From Tenrec ecaudatus (taxonomy: Eukaryota > Chordata > Mammalia > Afrosoricida > Tenrecidae): a DNA stretch of 64,000 bases. Numbering within the stretch: position 1 is the first letter of the stretch; each line of letters begins with the position of its first letter. The DNA lies in assembly GCF_050624435.1 (NCBI RefSeq), contig NC_134538.1:121245937-121309936 (forward strand), read 5' to 3'. Made by a program: the position numbers and the translations under genes. Below the pieces are notes generated by a model. It saw nothing but the letters and a program-made list of their open reading frames with translations, did no database searches and was not told the origin of the DNA. Positions 1 through 63,374 of this stretch are shown here, piece by piece.

Positions 1-822
1 GAAATGTGGTGAAGAAAGCTGATGGTGCCTGGCTATCAAAAGATATAGCATTTGGGTCTTAAATGCTTGAAGGTAAACAAGCGGCCATCTAGCTCAGAAG
101 CAACAAAGCCCACGTGGAAGAACACACCAACCTGTGTGATCACGTGGTCCCGAAGGGATCAGGTATCATCAGAACCAAAAAATCTTATCATAGTGAATGA
201 GGAGGGGGAGTGTGGAGTGGAGACCCAAAGCCCATTTGTAGGCTACTGGATATCCCCTTACGGAAGGGTCTCGAGGAAGTCACAAGCCAGTCAGAGTGCA
301 ATGTAGCAACGATGAAACATACTTTCCTCTAGTTCCTAAATGCTACGTCCTCCCCCACTATCATAATCCCAATTCTACGTTACAAATCTGGCTAGACCAG
401 AGGATGTACACTGGTAGATAGGAACTGGAATTGCAGGGAATCCAAGGCGGAGGATCCCTTCAGGACCAGTGGTGTGAGTGGCAATACTGGGAGGGTTTGG
501 GGAGGGTGGGTTGGAAAGAGGGAACCGATTACAAGGATCTACATGTGACCTCCTCCCTCGGGGAGAGACAACAGAAAAGTGGGTGAAGGGACACATCACA
601 CAGGGAAAGATATGACAACATAATCTATAAATTATCAAGGGTTTACGAGGGAATGGGGAGTGGGCAGGGAGGGGAACAAATGAGGAGCTGATGCCAGGGG
701 CTTTGGTGGAGAGCAAATGTTTTGAGAATGATGAGGGCAATGAATGTGCAAATGTGCTTTACACAACTGATGTATGTATGGATTGTGATAAGAGTTGTAT
801 GAGCCCCTAATAAATAATATAA
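1..822 (+). mobile_element. R retroposon, copy 1 (clipped by window start)
   Basis: This copy runs from the second half of the element to the fixed 3' end GAGCCCCTAATAAATAATA. It is collinear with the copy at 882-2604. The 5' part lies outside the window. Confidence 0.88.
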
Positions 823-881
823 ACAAAGAGATACTGAGAATGTTTGGGATGATGGAAAATTTTGTAAATGAATAATAAATG

Positions 882-2604
882 GTTGTTGTTATTTTGTTGT
901 CTGGTTGTATACTGTTGCTTTGTTTTCCTCTGTCTTGTTTTTGTGCATGTTATTCTCTCCACAGGCCTGTCTAAATAAGACAGGCTGGATGAACTATCTG
1001 GAAGAAAAACAATGGGACCGACAGTTCAGGGGGGACTTGGGATAGGGGGATGTGGGGGGGGGGGGTAAGGAAGTGGTGTTAACAAACCCAGGGACAAGGG
1101 AACAAGATGGGATCCAAATTGGTGGTGAGGGGGGAGTGGCAAGCCTTGTAGGGAATGATCAAGGGTAAGGTTACGTAAAGAAGAGGTATAGCTGTAACCC
1201 AGGTGGGGACGGAGCATGATAGTGGGGCAGGAGGAAAGTCAAGGGAAATCGAGGAAAGAGCTAGGATGCAAAGGGCATTTATAGAGGTCTAGACAAAGAC
1301 ATGTACATGCAAATATACATATGAGGATGGGGAAATAGATCTATGTGTCTATATTTATAGGTTTAGTATTAAGGTGGCAGAAGGACCTTGGGCCTCTACT
1401 CAAGCACTCCCTCAATGCATGAATACTTTCTTCTATTAAATTGGTGTTCTATGATGCTCACCCTCCTGACACAACTGCTGAAGCCAAAGTGGGTGAACAA
1501 GTAAATGTGGTGAAGAAAGCTGATGGTGCCTGGCTATCAAAAGAGATAGTGTCTGGAGTCTTAAAGGCTTGAAGATAAACAAGCAGCCATCTAGCTCAGA
1601 AGCAACAAAGCCCACATGGAAGAACACACACCAGCCTGTGTGATCACGTGGTCCTGAAGGGATCAGTTATCAGGCATCAAGGAACAAAAAATCATATCAT
1701 TGGCTGCACACCTCCATGATATGATCGCCGAGGACAAATGGGTGCATAAGCAAATACGGCGAAGAAAGCTGATGGTGCCCGGCGATCAAAAGATGTAGTG
1801 TCTGGGGTCTTAAAGACTTGAAGGTAAACAAGCAGCCATCTAGCTCAGAAGCAACAAAGCCCACATGGAAGAAGCACACCAGCCTGTGCGATCACAAGGT
1901 GCCAAAGGGATCAGGTATAAGGCATCATCAAAAAAAAAATCTTACCATAGTGAATGAAGGGGGAAGTGCAGAGTGGGGACCCAAAGCCCATTTGTCGGCC
2001 ACTGGAGATCCCCTCACAGAGGGGTCTAGAGGAGATGAGTCCGTTAGGCTGTGATGTGGCACCAATGAAGACTACAGCTTTCCCCCAGATCCTAAATGCT
2101 TCCTCCCCCCCAACTACCATGATCTGAATTCTACCTTGCAAGTCTGGATAGAGCAGAGGTTGTACACTGGTACATATAGGAGCTGGAGGCACAGGGAATC
2201 CAGGGTGGATGATACCTTCAGGACCAGGGGTGTGAGGGGTGATACTGGGAGAGTAGAGGGTGAGTGGGTTGGAAAGGGGGAACCGATTACAAGGATCTAC
2301 ATGTGACCTCCTCCCTGGGGGACGGACAACAGAAAAGGGGGTGAAGGGAGATGCCGGATAGGGCAAGACATGACAAAATAATAATCTATAAATTATCAAG
2401 GGCTCATGAGGGAGCGGGGGGAGGGAGGGGAAAAAAAGAGGACCTGATGAAAAGGGCCTAAGTGGAGAGTAAATGCTTTGAAAATGATTAGGGCAAAGAA
2501 TGTACAGATGTGCTTTACACAATTGATGTATACATGTATATATATGAATGGATTGTGATAAGAGTTGTATGAGCCCCTAATAAAATGTTTAAAAAAGAAA
2601 AAAA
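882..2604 (+). mobile_element. R retroposon, copy 2, perfect 12 bp TSD
   Basis: This 1723 bp copy is flanked by GAATAATAAATG at 870-881 and 2605-2616. It holds the internal duplication: the AAAGCTGATGGTGCC block occurs near 1518 and again near 1766, about 249 bp apart. It ends GAGCCCCTAATAAAATG plus an A-rich tail. No ORF of family size is present. The duplication of target and the tail indicate LINE-type insertion, here 5'-truncated relative to the copy at 28.1 kb. Confidence 0.93.
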
Positions 2605-2616
2605 GAATAATAAATG

Positions 2617-3182
2617 TGCAATTAATGCAATAGAACTGTATACTTCAAAATGGTTTAAATCATAATGATTTGCTTATATTCCACAAAAAAATTTAGTATC
2701 ATATAACATCACCCCAAAGGGAGGGGCAGCTACATAAACTCTGTAAGCAATGCAAGAATCTAAAGTACTTGAACTACAACCACTCCCTCCCTCCATTTGC
2801 CCAGCTCACAGTTCAAGTCTGAAAAGGCAAGAACATACTCTCAGCTGCCAGTTCTTGGTCCTTTGTCTCCCATTTGGTAGCTTTCATCCAGGGAGGAGCA
2901 GAACTTGGTTTCTCATTCTGCCCTGAGCTATCTCTCTGTTGCTAAGGCTAAATTCCAAGTGTGTTGGTCAAGTGGCGGATGCCATTCTTCACCCAGACCT
3001 GCTTGTGGAATACAGGCTCAACTTGGGAGGGCCGCCAGGCATGCCAAGGCTATCATAACCCCCAGTGATGCTTCCATGCCAGGACAACCAAGCCAGCATC
3101 GCAGGCTCCTCCAAGTTTCCTCACACACTGAACACTGTTGGAGCAAGGATCTCCACTCCATTAAAATTATCTTGTTATCATT
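2617..3182. other. Unclassified non-coding stretch
   Basis: No gene or recognised repeat. A 93-codon open frame here lacks any family resemblance. Confidence 0.5.
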
Positions 3183-4690
3183 GTGAGGTGCTGTTGAGAA
3201 TGATTTCCGACTCAAAGCCATGCTGCAGAATAGAATGAAGCACTGCGCCATCTTCACCATGGCTGTGATTTTTGAGCTCGGCGCTGTAGCCACTGTATCA
3301 ATTCATCTCCGTGAGCCGCCTCCCTTCCTCGGATCTTCCACTTTACTAAGCATGATGTCCTTCTCCAGGGACTGGTCTCCCCTAATAACATGTCCAACGT
3401 ACATGAAACGAAGTCTCCCCAGCCTCACTGCTAAGGAGCACTCTGCCTGTACTTGCTCCAAGACAGGTTTGTTTGTTCTTTTGGCAGTGCGTGGTACTTT
3501 CAATCTTCACCAGCGCCACCGTTCAAATGTGCCAATTCTTCTCCGCCTTCCTTTCTTGCGGTCCAGCTTGGGCATGCACATGCAGTGACTGAAAGTACCA
3601 TGGCTTGGGTCGGGGCTACATTCATCCTTAAAATGACATATTATGTGATAAGAGTTGTATGAGCCCCTAATAAATTGTTAAATAAATAAATATAAGATAG
3701 AAAAAATAAATAAACTGACATATTGCTCGTCAACACTTTAGAGAGGTCTGGCGTTGTCGATTTGACCAATCAGTGTGCTGCTGGATTTCTCGACTGTCCC
3801 TTCCATGAGTGTTGATTAGGTAGCCAAGTAAAATAAAGTCCTGACAAACTCAATCTTTGCTCCATTTAAGATGATTCTTTTTATTGGGCCAATGGTGAAT
3901 TTCTTTTCTTCATATTGAGGCACAATTTATACAGAAGGCTGCATCATTTTTTACCTTCTTCAGTAAGGCCTTCTGATCCCTTTCAGTTTCAGCAAGGTTG
4001 TGTCACTGTGTCTCACAGGTTACTCATGAGGCTTCCTCCAATCTTTTTAATGCTGCATTTTTTTTAATGCTGCATTTTCTGTGTGCTAGCTTGTTTCTCA
4101 GATTATTTACTCACATATAGACTAGGTACGCTGAAAGGATATAACCTTGATGTCCACCTTTCCTGATTTTAAACCATTCAGTGTCCTGTGTTCATGTACA
4201 GGTTCTGCATGAGCTTAATGATATTCTGGAATTCCCATTCTTCTCAATCTTATCCACAGTTTCACACAGAAAGTTCAGTCCGTTGCCTTGGTATAGTCAA
4301 TAAAATACATGTAATCACCTTCATGGTATTCTCTGTTTTGGGCCAAGATTTAGCTGATGTACATAACAACATGTGTGTGTCCCCTTTTGAATCTGGCTTC
4401 CATATCTGGCAGCTTCCTATTAACATACAGCTGCATCTATTTTTGAGTCATCTTCAGCAAAATTTTACTTGCGTGTGACATTAGTGATATTTCCATATTT
4501 CTTTGTGTCACTTTCTTTGGAATGGGCACAAATATGGATCTCCTCCAGGCAGCTGGCTTCCAAATTCCTTTTTTAAATTATCAATTCCTAGAGTCAAGAT
4601 TCTCTTCCTTAGGATTTTTTGGTGTCCATTTTCTGGGCAGACCACAGAGAAAACCTCTCTCTCAGTACCCATGACTGCTAAAAAGCCAAG
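3183..4690 (-). mobile_element. RTE/BovB LINE fragment
   Basis: On the minus strand this reads the C-terminal part of an RTE reverse transcriptase ORF (GHVIRGDQSLEKDIMLSK at about 3300-3420), with many frame breaks further upstream. The 3' end at the left has the RTE-type stretch that is CAATCAACTC-like in AfroSINEs. It is inactive and interrupted at 3643-3715 by a short R copy. Confidence 0.82.
3643..3715 (+). mobile_element. Very short R insertion inside BovB copy, 9 bp TSD
   Basis: Only about 40 bp of element 3' end (GTGATAAGAGTTGTATGAGC onward) plus an A-rich tail, flanked by TGACATATT at 3634-3642 and 3716-3724. The BovB sequence resumes directly after it. Confidence 0.88.
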
Positions 4691-5497
4691 TGACAGGCAC
4701 CTGTGAGAAGTCTGAGTCGAACCTGTTGCTTCCAGTTAGGCAAACATAGTGCCCTGAGACGTCATGTGAAAGGACCAGTTCTCATTTCTTCCCAATGCAT
4801 GGAGAAGTTCAAACCTAAGAAGAGTGCTCTCAAAAACTGGGAGGCTGAGGTGAAAGACGGTTTAGAAGAGAGTCATAAATTCACTGAAGATACATGACTG
4901 GGCTTCAGATTTTTAAAAGTTTGTGAAAAATATTCCATCCTCTCTTAATGCAATTTTCCCACGAACTCTGTGAAGCCCCTTCATAGTTTGCAGCAGGGGC
5001 CAGGGAAAGAGGTTGCTGAAACGAGTTTTCCTGGCGTCCGAGCAAATAGCACACCTCAGGAATTAGTTCTTGGGTCTGGGGAGCTTGGGTGTGATTGGGT
5101 AAGTCTGCAGAGCAGTTTACACACCACGGCATTATTAAAGCAACAGGGCGATCAGCTGCCCATTAATGGAGGGAAGAGCTGGGCACGACCAAGTGCACAT
5201 TGTCAAAGCCATGGCCGTGTCATGGTGACTTACCACCCACATTTTTCACAAGGTAACTGGAAATGGATCAGAAACCTAAGTGTAAGTGCTACCACCATGA
5301 ATTTTAGAAGAAAGCCTATGCGTAACCTCTGATTTGCCAGATAATTCTGACACCCAACGTAAAACAATGAAATAGCTAAAACTATTTTTTCCCTCTTAAC
5401 CAAAACAAAAGCACGGCTTGTGTATCAGACACCATCAAAGGCTAATTCCCAGATGGATGAAAACATTTATAAATCACATCTCTGGAAAGGATTTCTC
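4691..5497. other. Unclassified non-coding stretch
   Basis: No supported gene. A short open frame containing KPKKSALKNWEAEVKDGLEE looks protein-like but is isolated. It could be a decayed exon, retrocopy or LINE part. Confidence 0.4.
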
Positions 5498-5682
5498 ACT
5501 TGCTGCCATCCAGTTGGGTCCTCATCGTGACCCCATTGGACAGAGTAGAACTGCCCCTGTGGGTTTCTGAGATGGCAACTTTTCACAGAGTAGAAAGCCT
5601 CATCTCTCTCTCACATAGCAGGTGGTGGTTCAGAACGGCTGACCTTGTGGTTGGCAGCCCACTACACCACCAGGACTCCTCT
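5498..5682 (-). mobile_element. AfroSINE (antisense)
   Basis: A reversed tRNA-like SINE. Its 3' part is TCCAGTTGGGTCCTCATCGT and its head is AGCCCACTACACCACCAGGA. Nearly full length. Confidence 0.82.
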
Positions 5683-5744
5683 GAAAAGGATTTAGAACTC
5701 AGAATCGATCCCAAACTCTTAGAACTCAATAGTTAAAAGGTAAA

Positions 5745-6555
5745 TAATCCAATTTTTAATGTGGGTAAAAGATCTGAACAGGCCCTTCTCCAAAGAAGAT
5801 ACCCTACTGAACAAGAAAACACACAAAAAGATGTTCCACACCATTAGTCACCAGGAAGGGCACAGAAAACCCAGGTGTCACAGCTACCTCACCCTCACTA
5901 GGACAGCTAGATTGAAAGAGGCCAGTGCACAGGCAGCTGGATCGGAACTGGGAGTAAACCCAAGCCCAGGCACAGAGCGGGGGCCATGCAATCTGGGGAC
6001 TGCTGGGATGGGGAGTGGGCTGACATCTGCAGTCCAGAGCCCAGAACCCACAGTGCTAGCAATGTCCAGGCAAGAAAGGCTGAGCCGGGCAGTGCAATGG
6101 CCCAGGGAGTGCAAAGGCCCTGACTGCTGAGCTGGTGGATAAAGCCAGCGTGGGGTGAGCAGCTGCACTGCTGGGATTGGGATGTGCCCTAAAGCCAGGC
6201 TGCTGCCTCCCTCCAGGAGGTCGGCTGCCCTTACAATCATTAAGAGAAAATAAAAAACAAAACTGGAGTCCCTTTCCCTTAAGCAAACGGAACTAAAACC
6301 AATGGGGGATAAAAGCACCATAGGGGAATACGGATGTACATGTGAGGCGTGGCCAGAACACACGTTAAGGGACACACAATACTGGTCTGTGCTACAACAT
6401 AACTGACCCACATACCCTCAGCGAAAGCAGCCTGTCACAAAACGGCCACGTATTCCATTAGTCCAGCCACACAGAGGCCTGTGATGTGGAACTCTAGAAA
6501 CACAAAGTAGACCAGTCTCTGCTCAGGCCTGGGGTATGCTAATGTCTATGTTGTG
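5745..6555 (+). mobile_element. L1 LINE 3' fragments
   Basis: GATCTGAACAGGCCCTTCTC, then CAAAGAAGATAC and a region reading like the L1 ORF2 C-terminus, opens the fragment. The block at 6450-6540 resembles the L1 3' end. The middle (5930-6440) is diverged. Confidence 0.6.
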
Positions 6556-6624
6556 GGGAGTGGAAGCTAACGTAGACCTGAGACTGCCTCCTCCTGGCAA
6601 GGGCCCTGTAGAGCACAGAACCCT

Positions 6625-6750
6625 GGGGCTGCCATGGCTGCCAAGCATGCCAGAGCTCTTCTCTCAAGGAGGGGCTGGGTGGGTTTGAACTGCTGGCCAT
6701 CTGCTTCCCTGTCCAGCCCCAAAGCACTACATCACCAGGATTCCTCCGCT
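6625..6750 (-). mobile_element. Partial AfroSINE (antisense)
   Basis: Reversed head with GGTTTGAACTGCTGGCCATC and the CACTACATCACCAGGATTCC end. The 3' part is diverged. Confidence 0.55.
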
Positions 6751-7732
6751 AAGAGCACAAGCCTTCCTTCTTTGGGGATGAAAATATTCCCAGATGCCTA
6801 CACTGGGTACACAAATCTCGGAAGGATTGATCAAAACTTGTAAATGAGAATTGGACACGATCAAAATGTAACTCCAACTCCTGGAAACCCTGTCAAGGAA
6901 AGGACTAAATAACACCAAAACATTCACGATTACACTTGGCAGTCAGAGTTGGATACAGCATGGTCAGACAAAAAGAAAAGATGCCCCTGAGTTAATTGTG
7001 AGACTTTTATTGAACACACAGAATCGAGGAACACTGTACAAAGGAAGAAAGCACAGGACACCGAGAGTGCTAACTTTAGCAGACTCCGGAGGCCTTCGCA
7101 TGTTGAGACTAGATGGCCAAGAACTACGATGAAATAGATAGGCAGGCGTCCAAGGACATGGGTGGTGCCAATAGTTAATCCACTGACTGCTAATCCAAAG
7201 GCTGGCAGTTTGTCCACTCAGAGGGGCCTTGGACCAAAGACCTGGTGCCGTATTTCCCCCAACCCAGCCATTTAAGAAACCTCAGAGAACACGATTCTAT
7301 TCTGAAATATATACAGTGGCAATGAATGAGAATGAACTCAACAGTGTGGGGCTTGTTCAGGTTGACAGCATTTGGTAACTTCGGGGGATAAGGGTTTATC
7401 ATACAAATAAATAGGGCCATTTGGTTATCACCATTCTGGGTATAAAATGAGGTTATCACAGTCTAAGACCAGTGCTAATGATCCAGGAGCCAAGCCAGCA
7501 CCAATTCTCTGCCTTTGCCAGTTTGGGACTATTTGTAAGTGCTTTCTCCTTCTCCACTCTTACTACCTGCTCTCTGCTTTGCTTAACTTGTGGCTTCATT
7601 AGAGATTTTGCTTTTCTTGCAACAATGCTGAGTGTCCTGAACCCAAACTTGCAGTGAAAATCTGGCTTAAGAAAGAGAATCACTTTCTCTGTACAACAAA
7701 CACATGTTAATTTCCTTGCTAGGTATTTTTAA
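6751..7732. other. Unclassified non-coding stretch
   Basis: Nothing convincing, apart from a weak SINE-like piece near 7160-7250. Confidence 0.45.
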
Positions 7733-8448
7733 AAATCATTTTATTGGGGGCTCATGCAACTCTTATCACAATCCATACATACATCAATTGTGTAAAGCAC
7801 ATTTGTACATTCATTGTTCTCATCATTCTCAAAACATTTGCTCTCCACTTAAGCCCCTGGCATCGGCTCATTTCCCCCCTCCCTCATTAACCCTTGATAA
7901 TTTATAAATGTCTGACGTCTCCCTTCACCCGCTTTTCTGTTGTCCGTTCCCCAGGGAGGTTATGTAGATCCTTGTAATCAATTTCCCCTCTCTACCCCAC
8001 GCTCCTTTCACCCTCCCAGTATTGCCACTCTCACCAATGGTCCTGAAGGGATCATCCGCCCTGGATTCTGTGTTTCTAGTTCCTATCTGTACCAGTGTAC
8101 ATCATCTGGTCTAGCCAGATTTGTAAGGTAGAATTGGGATCATGACAGTGGCGGGGGAGGAAGCACTTAGGAACTACAGGAAAGTTGTATGTTTCATCGT
8201 TGCTACTCTGCACCCTAACTGGCTCCTCTCTTCCCTGCAACCCTTCTGTAAGGGAATGTCCAATTGACTACAGATGGGCTTTGGGTCTCCACTCTGCACA
8301 CACCCACATTTATAATGATATGGTTTTTTGTTCTTTGATGCCTGATACCTGATCCCTTCAGCACCTCGTGATCAGGCAGGCTGGTATGCTTCTTTCATGT
8401 GGGCTTTGTTGCTTCTGAACTAGAAGGCCGCTTGTTTACCTTCTGCTG
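7733..8448 (-). mobile_element. R retroposon, copy 3 (antisense, 5'-truncated)
   Basis: Reverse orientation: it begins with the reversed tail CATTTTATTGGGGGCTCATG and runs to the AACAAAGCCCACATG block near 8400. It lies downstream of PHTF2. Confidence 0.88.
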
Positions 8449-8449
8449 T

Positions 8450-8725
8450 TGGTCTTAAGGGACAATCTTTCCTAGTCTCTTTCAGCTTCGGGTAGCTGCA
8501 AGCATTTCCTGGTATTCCTGAGATTATAAAAGGATCTTCAACTGGTGTATTCCCTTTTTATAAACTATAATTTAGAAGGGATCAAGACCATGCTCCAGTA
8601 TAACCTCTTTAATTTAAAACACCTTCAAAGAAAGCCCCTATTTCTTTAAACTAGGCCATATTTACAGATATGGGGTCAATACTTTTTGGAGGACACAATT
8701 CTAACTCAAAACAAGGTCACACTTG
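8450..8725 (+). mobile_element. MaLR-type LTR fragment (ERVL-MaLR)
   Basis: ACCATGCTCCAGTATAACCT, then the AAAGCCCCTATTTC and GGAGGACACAATTCTAACTC blocks of MLT1/MST-type LTRs. No internal region is seen. Confidence 0.6.
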
Positions 8726-8879
8726 AGAAGAGTTAAATAGGGAAATGTCAAGATACATTGATTTACTCCTGTGGACAAGATTTTCTAGTTTGGTTCACTA
8801 TTAATATTCATAGTGTTGATCTGTTCTGCCTACTTTCCCAAATACTCCTATTTTGATCAGTCGATAGATACCAAATGCA

Positions 8880-8990
8880 ATCATGGGGAAACTACTTAAC
8901 CTGTTTTATGGCCTTATGTTTTTTATCATATAAACCTATAAAATGAGGCTTTTGGATTAAGCAATGCCTGACATCTCTTAAGACGCCACT
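8880..8990 (+). mobile_element. MIR-like fragment
   Basis: GGGGAAACTACTTAACCTGT, then CCTATAAAATGAGGCTTTTG. Confidence 0.45.
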
Positions 8991-9429
8991 CATTCATTAT
9001 ATTGGGATTATTCTTTGTTCAGACACTGTTTTAGGTGCTAGGAAAAGGAAGATCACATGGAATTGACTGGAATAAAATTCCTTGGTTCTAAAACATAATT
9101 CCCAAGGTATGAAGGATAGCAGGTTGGGCAAACATCTGAGAAATTGTTTTTTTGTTGTTTTTTTTAAAGTATACCACAGCCCCTTCTACACACACCAGCT
9201 TTCTCTTAGGGGCTAAGTACTGTGGGGAACCAGGGCTATAGATTACGTATTTGTGGTATCTTTCATGTAGATCAACATAAGCTGCATCATTTAGAACATT
9301 AATGAGAATAGCACAGAGTGCAGATCATACAGATGTATTCTGAAATCGAAAAGGAGCGTCATTAGAAGAGTCCACTTTAAGCTGAAAGTAAGTTGGAAAG
9401 CACACTTGAATTAATGCCAGACTCATTTT

Positions 9430-9622
9430 CATCAGGTGATCCTGACTCAACGACCCTATAGGACAGAGTGGAACCGGCCTCCCTAGGGTTTCTAGGACTG
9501 TCAATTGTTCTGGAAGCAGATAGCGTCATCTTTCTCTTGAAGCACAACTGGTAGATTTGAACCCCTGATCTTGGGGTAAGCAGCCCATCACCTAACCCAT
9601 ATTGTCCCCAGGGTTTAATGGT
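9430..9622 (-). mobile_element. AfroSINE (antisense)
   Basis: Reversed SINE with CTCAACGACCCTATAGGACA, GATTTGAACCCCTGATCTTG and CAGCCCATCACCTAACCC. It lies just outside the probable 3' UTR end. Confidence 0.75.
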
Positions 9623-9849
9623 CCCTGGTTAATTTAAGTGATTTGAAGATTTGCAACTATCTGATAACAGAAATATTCAGCCATCTTATTGACTATGACC
9701 GCTCATGCTAAATTCATTTGAATATGTATTTCGATTACCACTATCCTCCTGAGTTTTAATTTTCAGGGCCACCAAGAGTTTTCTGTCCCTAAAGGAAGCA
9801 TACATTCACGGTGGCACAGCAGTTCATAACCAAAGACTCCTGAGTGTTT

Positions 9850-12367
9850 TATTACTCATTCATGTTCAAAGAATTGTAACAAAATCTGAACTGTTGGGAA
9901 GCGATACAAAGTTTATTTCTACTCTCCCCAAATCTAACATTTATCATTAAAGTTTATACTACAGCCTACACAAATTACCACAGAAACATACATGACCTGA
10001 AAACTTTAAACAAGCAAACAAACAAAAGCAACAAACATCCAGTTTAACACTGTCAGTCATAGAATGTTTTATTTTAAACTTGCTGATCAAACTTTCAAAT
10101 AGAACAAGTGGCAAATAGACAACAGTAACACACAACATCTGCCACAATCCTATCTTTGAACTGCCTTTTCTATATTTTGTAGTATGTTACAATTTCTTAC
10201 ATTCATGATGCTTTTAAAGGCAGCAATGATTTTTTGTTTTTGCTTTGAAAACGGTTCTACTATTAATGCTCTGACACTTTCTCTTTAGAACCCCACTGCT
10301 CGCCCCCTGAGCGACAATTCAACATGTTACATGGTTGAGAGGTATAGATATTGTACTTCATGAAGCAACTCCCAACTTTAATGTAAAATGAATTTCCATC
10401 TAAAACATTTTTAAATCAGTATGCTCCGTTACATTTCAAAAATATTTCCGTTGTGAAATAAGCTGTTTAAGTATGTGTGTGATACAATAGTTTCATTTTT
10501 ATTCCTACCAGAACTCATGCTGTACTTTTATTTTTCTCAAAATATATTCAGTATATTCTGTGCAAAATGTTCAGTTCTGTATAGGTATGTACCTTATATT
10601 TTGAAAAAGTTTATAAAATATAATTCCTAAAAACAACCTTAACATTAGAGGAGAGGAAGAAGAAACATATTAGACAAAGCCTAATTTTTCACATGAGAAA
10701 ATAAGTATGTTCTTAAAGCTCCAGTAAATACATTCCTTGAAAAGACTCAGAATGCACTTTGGTCATTATCAAACATATGAGAACCCCGAAAAATAAAACA
10801 ACATGCTTTCTGTTGTTTTATACAGAAAGGAAATACACTACACAGCAAAGCCGACTTGAGGCGGATCCAGAGGAACGGTCAGAGCAAAGGGTGAGGACGT
10901 TGACTCTGTATCTCACTCATTCCTGATCCGCAAACGATTGTGTGCCAGTGTGAACTGCACCATGCAGACAAATCACTGGCAGTCGTTTTCAATTCCCTAA
11001 TACATGGTAAAAACGCGAGGATATTTAACATGATTCACTTTGCACCAAGAAAGTTCTGAATTGTTTCAAATAAATGCTGTTTTAGAAATCAGATACCTAC
11101 CATAAAAAAAAACACTGAAAAACAAGTCATAATTCATGTAATTCCTAAAACATTCGATTGTACAAATATAACAACTTAAAACCAAGGCCCAATATAAGTT
11201 ACTGTCATATTTGCCCTATTTACTTAACATGCCAACATGATAAGTCCTCATTTAGATACTTGGCAAATTATTAGCGGGGTGAACTTTCTAGGTTAAACAC
11301 ATCTGAAGTAGCCCTTATATAATGGTTGGGGTGAGGGTGGAGGCTAAGGAGGAAAGACATCAGATTACATTTTAGAGGAAATCATCTGTAAGCTGACATG
11401 GTCTTTTCTGAGAATTTGGAAAGTTTTAAACAGGGCAGTCAGAGAAGAGTTGATTGGTTCTTCCCTTGTTCGTTTGAGTGCAGCAGGAATCGCATACGCT
11501 GGAGTGTGCCCTGGGGAGATGATTTCACTTGAGTAAACATGATGTACTGAAACGATATCAATAGGCACTTCACTTGTGAGAGGAGCTAATAACCTCACTC
11601 ACAGGCATACGTTATCATGCCCTAGTACACTACAACACAGTCCATATGAAGATCTACATTAAAAGGAACAATTTTTAAAAGTGCACATTTTGAGCATGCA
11701 CAGTTGGAGCTGTGCAAACAGCCCAGTGTTTCAAATAAATAGAATTATTACTAATTTTTATCAAAAAATCTTACAGTATGGTAACCATTTACAATTATTG
11801 CTCTACGAAGAGTTTTATCATCAAAGAGCACTTGTTGACCTGTTATGTAACACCATATATATTAATACTGAAGGGTGCTTAAACTGCAGCTTAATCAATG
11901 CAGATCCTGGCATTGTTCCAAAATAATTCAAGAAAAACCCTGACTGGATCTTGATTACTGAAGAAAATGCTGTATTTTCTTAGCTGAGTCCAATGCAATA
12001 TTTCAAGGTTAGTAGAATTTTTCCTCAAGTAAGGCAAGTTCATGGCATCGATGGAGAAACAGTGCTTAGCAATGGCTTCTGCTCGCAGGTTTTGCAATTC
12101 TGTCAATTATTTAAGAGCAATTACCAGGATCTCAAGTATCTGGAGATCGTTTTTCACCCTTTCAACAACTAAGCATACACCAATGCTTAAAAACAAACTA
12201 TAAAGACTAAAAGTAAAAAACGGTGAACGTGTAAAATAAATAGAAGAATTGCACAAGACAGTCTGATGCCAACACTTCAGTGTCCCAGCTGAGACTCCTG
12301 ACCGCGTCCAGGCAGCATAGTCAGTACTCCAGACCTGGAACAGCAGCTACAGCTTTCCTCTGAATTG
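9850..12367 (-). other. PHTF2: Probable PHTF2 3' UTR
   Basis: This is 2.5 kb of AT-rich, non-coding sequence directly after the stop, with no young repeat that I recognise. The lack of insertions stands out against the flanks. Candidate polyadenylation signals (AATAAA on the minus strand) lie at 9912-9917 and 9848-9853, with others inside near 10.06 and 10.5 kb. The true end cannot be chosen from sequence alone. Confidence 0.6.
9912..9917 (-). terminator. Candidate polyadenylation signal AATAAA
   Basis: AATAAA on the minus strand, about 2.45 kb after the PHTF2 stop. A second copy at 9848-9853 is also possible. The choice between them is inference. Confidence 0.4.
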
Positions 12368-63331
<50,964 letters not shown>

Positions 63332-63374
63332 TTATATATGTATGCTCCTAAATTTTCATTTAAAATGTTACTCC

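Noticed and set aside
375-740. Proline- and histidine-rich frames antisense to R 3' ends
   Set aside because: Composition follows from the G/A-rich sense strand. They vary in length and have no shared start.
1436-1879. Recurrent antisense open frame MCFFHVGFVASELDG seen in many R copies
   Set aside because: It is only the reverse strand of the duplicated R block. The frames end at different points and shift with indels, so there is no sign of protein selection.
882-2604. R as an LTR of an endogenous retrovirus
   Set aside because: Variable 5' ends with one fixed 3' end and A-rich tails fit LINE-type retroposition. There are no TG...CA borders or paired LTRs.
5884-6411. 175-codon open frame on the minus strand
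   Set aside because: It lies across L1-like DNA, with no recognisable domain, splice context or family match.
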